From: JBDSYA01 sp039925865
Lineage (GTDB): Bacteria; Bacteroidota; Ignavibacteria; Tepidaquicellales; Tepidaquicellaceae
Length of the DNA: 12,396 nt
NCBI GenBank assembly: GCA_039925865.1
Contig: JBDSYA010000280.1
Coordinates: forward strand, 1-12,396
Reading direction: 5' to 3'
Below the pieces are notes generated by a model. That model was given only the letters and a program-made list of their open reading frames with translations, was not told the origin of the DNA and did no database searches. The position numbers and the translations under genes are program-made. Shown in pieces: positions 7,811 to 12,396 of this stretch. Each line of letters opens with the position of its first letter. The first letter of the stretch is position 1.

Positions 7811-7951
7811 TATCCTTTTTTTTCCGCCGGCAGCTTTAATTCCGTTTCTGTAAAACCACTTAGCTCTAAGTTTTGTGTTAAGGTCTTTTAGGAATTGGTT
7901 TCTGAAAAGTATTTTTTGAATTAACCGGCTGATGGGATCTGAAAAAATATT
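7811..7951 (-). other. In-frame coding-like extension of the capsule-type glycosyltransferase, without a normal start codon
   Basis: Reading upstream of the TTG at 7810 in the same frame gives 47 more sense codons before the TAA that ends the amidase (7952-7954). They include a plausible helix-rich lead (SDPISRLIQKILF, then AKWFYRNGIKAAGG) and KKRIL, which completes the first beta strand of the GT-B fold. No ATG, GTG or TTG occurs in frame. ATT at 7946-7948, three bases after the amidase stop, is the most natural non-standard start, and would close an otherwise exceptional 141-base gap in a tightly packed operon. A base error or mutation of an ATG is equally possible. Confidence 0.6.
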
Positions 7952-9340
7952 TTAATTAATATTCGGGAATGGATTTATTCCTTCAGGAATTAATCCGGAA
8001 GATCTTAAATGATCGGTAAATCTGAATAGCAGTTTATCATTATATTTTCTCGCAGCAAACTGTAAGCCGAATGGCATACAGTTCGGAGAGATAAATACTG
8101 GCGCGCATATTACCGGTAAATGCGATAAGGTCCAGATGAGCGAAGGATCCGGCTTTTCTGCTTCATCCCGCATAGGTGCTTCACCTGCTGTGCTTAATGA
8201 TATGATCACATCATAATTCTTAAAAAAATCATCCATTGCATGAATGATCTCTTCCTGATCGATTAATGAATTATGAAATTCTTTAATTGTAATTTTATTG
8301 CCTCTTGTAAATATCTCATTCATGATATCTGATATCTGGTCGGGATTTTTAAACTCCTCATGAAAATAATACGAAAGTGTTTTGTCGTAAATAGTCTGAT
8401 GAACTTCATGAGACCTTTCAACAGATTCGGGCAATTTCACTTCTTCAACATCAATATCATTTGTGACTGAAAGTTTATTAACAAAATCCATCATAGATGA
8501 CTTTGCATATTCAGTAGCATTTTCCCAGGTATGAGTTTTTACAAAAGCTACTTTCCAGGGCCTTTCGCTATTCTTGTTTTGGCGCACTTCATCTGTTAAA
8601 GCAAAATGGCTGAACGGATAGTTTGTTCCGTGAACCCGCAGTATGTCAAATAATGTGTAAAGATCATTATACTTCGAAGTAAAATATCCGATTGTATCAA
8701 GGCTGTCAGTTGTCTTCAGCATACCCGTTCTCGGTATCAAACCAAATGACGGCTTACATCCGTAAACTCCGCAAAAGCTCGCAGGCCTCACAATTGAACC
8801 AGCTGTCTGTGTACCGATTGCAGCCGGCACCATTCCCAGTGCTACAGCTACTGCAGAACCGCTTGATGATGTTCCGGGAGTTTTACTTGTATCGTGAGGA
8901 TTCATGCAATTACCGATCGCGTGAACTGCAAACTCGGCTGTATCTGTCTTTCCGGGAATTGTTGCACCGGCCTGTTTTAAATAAAAAACAATTCGTGCAT
9001 CATTGCCGGGTGTAAAATTTTTCCACAAAGGACTTCCCATTTGTGTTGGAAAATCGTATGTGTTGAATATATCTTTTACACCGACCGGAATAGCCTCAAG
9101 CATTCCGGGTTTTGAACCCGATAATAATCTCTGCGTTGATAGCTCTGCCTGTTGAATTAAAATTTCCTTATTAAAGCTTACCCATACTTTAAATCTTTCA
9201 TCATATTCTTCTACACGATCAATACATTGTTGAGCTATATCGAATGGAGTTATTTCTTTTGACTCTAACTTCGCAGTTATTTGTTTAATGCTTAGTTGTG
9301 TAAAAATATTATTGTCAATTTTTAGGGATACATCTCTCAA
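7952..9340 (-). CDS. Amidase-signature family amidohydrolase
   Basis: A 462-residue amidase-signature enzyme of normal length. The Ser-cisSer-Lys machinery is visible: Lys89 in IPVGVKDIF, the glycine/serine-rich GTSSSGSAVAVALG (156-169) with the cis-Ser, and nucleophile Ser182 in GTQTAGSIVRPASFCG. The N-terminus FTQLSIKQITAKLESKEIT is also typical. The family hydrolyses carboxamides, releasing ammonia or an amine; GatA, AtzE and many catabolic amidases belong to it, and the substrate cannot be told. TTG at 9338-9340 is the only usual start nearby: an in-frame stop lies at 9362-9364 and no ATG or GTG precedes the conserved region. It overlaps the amidotransferase stop as TTGA. This coupling suggests that it supplies ammonia to, or trims the product of, the amidotransferase (inference). 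No GatB/GatC genes accompany it. Confidence 0.85.
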   Translation of the reverse strand: MRDVSLKIDNNIFTQLSIKQITAKLESKEITPFDIAQQCIDRVEEYDERFKVWVSFNKEILIQQAELSTQRLLSGSKPGMLEAIPVGVKDIFNTYDFPTQMGSPLWKNFTPGNDARIVFYLKQAGATIPGKTDTAEFAVHAIGNCMNPHDTSKTPGTSSSGSAVAVALGMVPAAIGTQTAGSIVRPASFCGVYGCKPSFGLIPRTGMLKTTDSLDTIGYFTSKYNDLYTLFDILRVHGTNYPFSHFALTDEVRQNKNSERPWKVAFVKTHTWENATEYAKSSMMDFVNKLSVTNDIDVEEVKLPESVERSHEVHQTIYDKTLSYYFHEEFKNPDQISDIMNEIFTRGNKITIKEFHNSLIDQEEIIHAMDDFFKNYDVIISLSTAGEAPMRDEAEKPDPSLIWTLSHLPVICAPVFISPNCMPFGLQFAARKYNDKLLFRFTDHLRSSGLIPEGINPFPNIN

Positions 9341-10530
9341 TCGATCTTCTTTTCTTCTTTCTCAATTAATTGCTGGGCAAACGGAAATATTCTTTCCTTA
9401 TTTTTTCTTGTCTTTGGAATAATTGGTAAATTTATTTCAACGATCTCCGGTAATCTTTTTTCCTTCATCATCTTATAAAATTCTTCTTTTGTAATTCCCG
9501 TAATACTTAAATAATATTCTAATGATTCAGGTATTTCGCGGTCATATGTATTTGCAAGCTCGAAACCCTCTTCTCTTGAGATAAGACCGTTCCTCACATC
9601 AACACTTGCCTGATAAGTAGCTCTTCCATATCCGCGTTTGAGATAATTTGTAAAATCATGCATGCCCGGCATTATACATTCTGCACTCTTATAACCTTTA
9701 TATGTGCCTTCGATCTCGGTTTCCTTCCATCCGTAAGTATCTCTCACAAACTCCATCTGACGTTCATCATCCCAAAAGATATAATCACCAAGATGCATCA
9801 GTCTTATTCCGGCCTTTTCCATATCTTCCATTGTCGGAAAAAAGAATGGCTTCATTTCTTTTTCAGAAATATAGTCGCAAACCATTTCGATCGGATTTCT
9901 CTTTGTAGATACTTTCATCAGATATTCCGCATTGAATTCCATCAGAGGATTTTTATAAGATGACCGGCCTGAAGATTCAGCTATAGATTCACCGAATATC
10001 AGAAGCGGAATATTAAACCTCACTGCGACTTGTGTTGAAAATACACCCACGCCGGCGTGACAATGCCAGCAAGTATCTCCTATCTGTTCAAGCGAACGTC
10101 TGGCCAGTCGATTTACAAGATCACGGTTTGGTGTAAACATTATGTGATCCACATTAAATTTTTCCAGTGAATTCATAAGGTTGTACCAGCCGGTTTCGCT
10201 GAACCAGTTATGACTGAATGTCACAGCCAAAGGCTTCATTTTATAAATTTTAGTAAGCACATGTAACTGAAATGTGCTGTCTTTACCTCCGCTTATAGGA
10301 ATTATACAGTCATAATTATTTCCGGCATTTTCCTTGGCTTGATCCAATATTGCAGACAGCTCTTTTTCTTTTTCAACCCAGTCAATGTGTATCTTCTGTT
10401 CAGAAGACTGACATGCCTGGCAAATTCCCATTTCATCAAACTTCACTCCCTCCTGAGTCGCAGGAATACAGCATCTTATACAATACTGTATATTTTCTAA
10501 CAGTGGTTTTCTGTTGTTACTCAATATCAT
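9337..10530 (-). CDS. N-acetyl sugar amidotransferase (WbpG/PseA/LegG family)
   Basis: A 397-residue PP-loop ATPase of the N-acetyl-sugar amidotransferase family. Near the N-terminus are paired cysteines YCIRCCIP (16-23) and GICQACQ (35-41), likely a zinc site. The ATP-binding SGGKDS motif is at 80-85, a second CWHCHAG cysteine cluster at 154-160, and GESIAESSGRSSYKNP at 180-195. Characterised members turn the N-acetyl group of a UDP- or CMP-linked sugar into an acetamidino group using ATP and ammonia, as in pseudaminic, legionaminic or uronic acid derivatives of O-antigens and flagellin glycans. WbpG normally works with HisH/HisF-like ammonia suppliers, and neither is in this window; an amidase is translationally coupled downstream instead. 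ATG at 10528-10530 has AAGAG a few bases upstream. The 36-base gap to the GNAT gene is one of the largest in the operon. Confidence 0.9.
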   Translation of the reverse strand: MILSNNRKPLLENIQYCIRCCIPATQEGVKFDEMGICQACQSSEQKIHIDWVEKEKELSAILDQAKENAGNNYDCIIPISGGKDSTFQLHVLTKIYKMKPLAVTFSHNWFSETGWYNLMNSLEKFNVDHIMFTPNRDLVNRLARRSLEQIGDTCWHCHAGVGVFSTQVAVRFNIPLLIFGESIAESSGRSSYKNPLMEFNAEYLMKVSTKRNPIEMVCDYISEKEMKPFFFPTMEDMEKAGIRLMHLGDYIFWDDERQMEFVRDTYGWKETEIEGTYKGYKSAECIMPGMHDFTNYLKRGYGRATYQASVDVRNGLISREEGFELANTYDREIPESLEYYLSITGITKEEFYKMMKEKRLPEIVEINLPIIPKTRKNKERIFPFAQQLIEKEEKKID

Positions 10531-10566
10531 TATACTCTTTGTCTTATTTATTTCTTACAGTTAAAA

Positions 10567-11109
10567 TTATTTTTTATGGTCCTTTATCAGAACTGAGTAA
10601 ACGACAGCATCCAGATATATTCCGTTTTTAAATAACACCTCACGCAATAATCCTTCTTTCTTCATTCCGTTTTTTTCGCAAACTTTTATCATCGCTTCAT
10701 TACTTACTATCTGACCTGAGGATATTCGGTTTAAATTTAATGTGTTAAAACCATAGTTGATCACTAATTTATATACTTCACTTCCAATTCCTTTATTCCA
10801 GTAATTTTTATTGCCGATAAGTATTGCAATCTCTGCGGACCTGTTGATCCAGTTTATATTCTGCAGAGAAATATTTCCGATATGATCATCAGTTTTTTTC
10901 CATCTTATAGCAAAAACTACTGCAGATTTGTCCGTAGAAATAAAATCCAGATAATTAACGGTTTTCTCTAAAGTATTTGGAAATGTTGCATGAGAATTAT
11001 CTCTGCATACTTCAGCATCATTCAGCCAGCTGACATATTCATCAGAAATATCATCCTTTGTCAGAGGAGAAAGATAAATATTTTCACTTATCAAAAATGG
11101 ATTTTTCAT
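10567..11109 (-). CDS. GNAT-family N-acetyltransferase (RimL/PseH-like)
   Basis: A 180-residue GNAT acetyltransferase of the RimJ/RimL type. The N-terminal ISENIYLSPLTKDDISDEYVSWLND is the usual opening. The acetyl-CoA motif A is seen as YWNKGIGSEVYKLVINYGF (about 103-121), followed by LNRISSGQIVSNEAMIKVCEKNGMKKEGLLRE (about 126-157) and KNGIYLDAVVYSVL at the end. Sugar-locus members such as PseH acetylate the 4-amino group of UDP-4-amino-4,6-dideoxy sugars on the way to nonulosonic acids. The position just before the sugar amidotransferase supports an amino-sugar acetylation role over ribosomal-protein acetylation; that is inference. ATG at 11107-11109 lies four bases after the previous stop with no visible SD, so it is probably coupled. 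Confidence 0.85.
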   Translation of the reverse strand: MKNPFLISENIYLSPLTKDDISDEYVSWLNDAEVCRDNSHATFPNTLEKTVNYLDFISTDKSAVVFAIRWKKTDDHIGNISLQNINWINRSAEIAILIGNKNYWNKGIGSEVYKLVINYGFNTLNLNRISSGQIVSNEAMIKVCEKNGMKKEGLLREVLFKNGIYLDAVVYSVLIKDHKK

Positions 11110-11113
11110 AAAC

Positions 11114-12157
11114 TTAATTAATTGTTAATTCTTTTGAGATTACATTCAGACAATTCCTGATTCCGTTTTGAAATATTTTTTTTGGAACACCTGTGAATGA
11201 ATTTTTTAATAAGCAGTTTAAAATATTCTTTATATTGGAATCAATTATTTCTATACCAGCAGTGATCATTGCTTGCTCAAGTGATTCTTTTACGGGGACA
11301 ACTTTCAAACTGACTGTCCTTTTATTCATCGCAATTGACTCAAACATCGCAATGGTATTATACCCGAATACGATCTGTGAATAATTTATCAGTTCCTTAA
11401 GTTGCGCATCTTTACCTGCATATTCAATTTGCATTAAATCTGAGCCGTATTCGTTTATCAGATTATCTAACTCGCTTGTCAGCTCTTCAGTGGGATGCAA
11501 CTTTACAATTAAGGAAATTTTTTTGTCGGATCCGTAAGTATATTCTTTCAATGCATCAAGCAGAATTTTAAAAGGATGAATTTTATAATCTTTAATTCCA
11601 ATAATGTTCAACGGTTGAGATAGAAATAGAATATTAAGATTGCCGGCTTTTTGATCTGCATTAAAATTGTGATTTTCAAAATTAAAAAGCCTGTCAAGAT
11701 ACGGCTGGCCGGTAATTTCCAGTTTGTTCTCGGGAAATTTTTCCTCCAGCATTTCTTTTTTTGTAAGATAATCCATAACGCAAACTGTATCTTTAAGATG
11801 TTCAACTTTGTAATCTGCATAAAGCCATCTCCTGCTGTAATCTTTCCAAAAATCCAGTATTACCACACTTTTAATATTTTTTTTATAAGCTGAATTTCTC
11901 AGCTCCTGTTCAGCATTGCCCGCACTAGTGCCCGTTATCAGCAAATCGGGCGAGCATGCAAGAAGAATTTCATTTGCTTCATTACTGATGATATTTGACT
12001 CCAGATATTGTGAGTGTAAATTTTTAACAAAGCCTCTGCTTAATTTCCCGGCGTAAATATTCAATTGAAAACCTTTTTCTTCTAAACTCTCAATAAGTGA
12101 ACTCACTGCAAGGCCGCCGCCCGGATCATCAAATGCAAGTAAAACTTTTTTTGACAT
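11114..12157 (-). CDS. GT-B-fold glycosyltransferase/epimerase-like protein of unknown specificity
   Basis: A 347-residue soluble protein, first gene of the run, starting at ATG 12155-12157 (MSKKVLLAFDDPGGG). The glycine loop DDPGGGLAVSSL (10-21) after the first strand, then LLITGTSAGNAEQELR (72-87), LEITGQPYLDRL (146-157), ILFLSQPL, IVKLHPTEE (217-225) and FGYNTIAMFESIAMNK (264-279) give the two-Rossmann layout of GT-B proteins. The KLHP and 'GYNTIAMFE...' pieces resemble sugar-nucleotide-binding halves of UDP-GlcNAc 2-epimerase-like and TagF-like enzymes. I do not recognise the specific family. The product may be a glycosyltransferase, a PseG-like hydrolase or a 2-epimerase; the locus fits all three. 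The downstream GNAT gene begins four bases after its stop. Confidence 0.65.
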   Translation of the reverse strand: MSKKVLLAFDDPGGGLAVSSLIESLEEKGFQLNIYAGKLSRGFVKNLHSQYLESNIISNEANEILLACSPDLLITGTSAGNAEQELRNSAYKKNIKSVVILDFWKDYSRRWLYADYKVEHLKDTVCVMDYLTKKEMLEEKFPENKLEITGQPYLDRLFNFENHNFNADQKAGNLNILFLSQPLNIIGIKDYKIHPFKILLDALKEYTYGSDKKISLIVKLHPTEELTSELDNLINEYGSDLMQIEYAGKDAQLKELINYSQIVFGYNTIAMFESIAMNKRTVSLKVVPVKESLEQAMITAGIEIIDSNIKNILNCLLKNSFTGVPKKIFQNGIRNCLNVISKELTIN

Positions 12158-12211
12158 TTATACAATTACTGCCATCTTCGATTCATATTCACATACGACC
12201 AAAACGTTTTT

Positions 12212-12238
12212 CAAAGTAATACATTGTTTAAATTGCAA
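12212..12238 (-). promoter_or_regulatory. Possible promoter of the operon
   Basis: On the minus strand, TTG (12236-12238) followed 17 bases later by TACTTTG (12212-12218) loosely resembles the Bacteroidota TTTG / TAnnTTTG promoter, although one base is missing from the -7 element. It would give a leader of roughly 50 bases before the ATG at 12157. Another loose -35-like TTGAAA lies near 12208-12213 without a good -10. Weak call. Confidence 0.2.
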
Positions 12239-12300
12239 TATGGAATTGGGTGAATAATTTTGTTTTTTAAAAGAACCCGCCTATGAAAAATTGCCGTTAA

Positions 12301-12333
12301 AAATTCTTGAGCAATTGCGATAAGCAAGAATTT
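12301..12333. repeat. Inverted repeat, 9-base perfect arms
   Basis: AAATTCTTG (12301-12309) is the exact reverse complement of CAAGAATTT (12325-12333), separated by 15 bases that contain the palindrome GCAATTGC (12311-12318). Read on the minus strand the second arm runs into a few extra T residues, so a weak terminator of an upstream gene is possible, but the stem is AT-rich. Confidence 0.55.
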
Positions 12334-12334
12334 C

Positions 12335-12367
12335 CTGTCTGACGAGCACGACAGTGTTCTTCTGTCG
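12335..12367. repeat. Overlapping alternative hairpins sharing a CTGTCG arm
   Basis: Read on the minus strand, CGACAG (12362-12367), CTGTCG (12349-12354) and GACAG (12335-12339) follow one another. The middle arm can pair with the first (6 bp, 7-base loop) or the third (5 bp, 10-base loop), but not both. The geometry resembles an attenuator or a repeat-element end; the stems are short and chance is not excluded. Confidence 0.4.
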
Positions 12368-12396
12368 GGTGAGGAGTTGAAATACTTGCCGCAATT

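Larger units (their letters stand above)
12158..12396. other. Non-coding leader region upstream of the operon
   Basis: These 239 bases hold no convincing gene on either strand. They contain two inverted-repeat structures near the outer end and a possible promoter closer to the first gene. The minus strand has a stop-free stretch of 61 codons running in from the window edge to a TGA at 12211-12213, but it has no start codon, its residue pattern is not protein-like, and it overlaps the inverted repeats, so I do not call it a gene. Confidence 0.6.

Noticed and set aside
8692..9015. Plus-strand open frame of 107 codons within the amidase
   Set aside because: It is antisense to the most conserved part of the amidase (catalytic Lys and Ser region) and has no motif of its own.
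6275..9340. Amidase-glycosyltransferase fusion by stop readthrough
   Set aside because: Both proteins have complete lengths for their families and the TAA has no evident recoding context; a missing or unusual start codon is simpler.
12214..12396. 61-codon stop-free minus-strand stretch entering from the right edge
   Set aside because: No start codon, residue pattern unlike a protein, and it coincides with inverted repeats. It could be the tail of an upstream gene, but nothing supports that.
12158..12396. JUMPstart/ops element, CRISPR array, tRNA gene or riboswitch
   Set aside because: No GGCGGTAG-type ops core, no regularly spaced direct repeats, and no cloverleaf or recognisable aptamer could be seen.

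Overview
The window is clearly AT-rich and dense with genes. Eleven protein-coding genes all lie on the minus strand and are transcribed from right to left. They abut, overlap by 1-4 bases, or are separated by at most a few tens of bases, so they read as one long operon. About 240 bases at the right end (12158-12396) hold no convincing gene and may be its leader. The operon runs out of the left edge, where the last gene is cut. Shine-Dalgarno motifs are weak or absent in front of most starts, and TTG/GTG codons sit at several junctions. I cannot name the organism. An AT-rich Gram-negative with weak SD use (Bacteroidota/Ignavibacteriota-like, or a spirochaete) would fit, but this is a guess.

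The gene content is that of a surface-glycan (O-antigen, capsule or exopolysaccharide) locus. In transcription order the first block (12157-7952) has a GT-B-like protein of unknown specificity, a RimL/PseH-like GNAT acetyltransferase, a WbpG/PseA/LegG-type N-acetyl-sugar amidotransferase with its PP-loop ATPase motif, and an amidase-signature hydrolase. This block suggests synthesis of an acetamido/acetamidino-decorated sugar, possibly a nonulosonic acid, although no NeuB/NeuA-type genes are in the window. The second block (7951-5257) is a capsule-type GT-B glycosyltransferase followed by a GT2 glycosyltransferase.

The third block (5257-1702) is a complete C-P bond pathway: a fused cytidylyltransferase-phosphoenolpyruvate mutase (Fom1-like), phosphonopyruvate decarboxylase, and a phosphonoacetaldehyde reductase of the iron-ADH family. 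Together they predict PEP -> phosphonopyruvate -> phosphonoacetaldehyde -> 2-hydroxyethylphosphonate (HEP) -> CMP-HEP. No aminotransferase for aminoethylphosphonate is present. The next gene encodes a TagF-like (CDP-glycerol glycerophosphotransferase family) enzyme, a good candidate to move the HEP group from CMP to the glycan. The last, partial gene is an AAC(3)-fold N-acetyltransferase, more likely a sugar acetyltransferase than a resistance gene here.

The most interesting points are: the predicted HEP-decorated glycan with its own candidate transferase; the amidotransferase paired with an amidase rather than HisH/HisF; the capsule-type glycosyltransferase whose reading frame continues 47 codons upstream of any normal start codon; and overlapping inverted repeats upstream of the operon.
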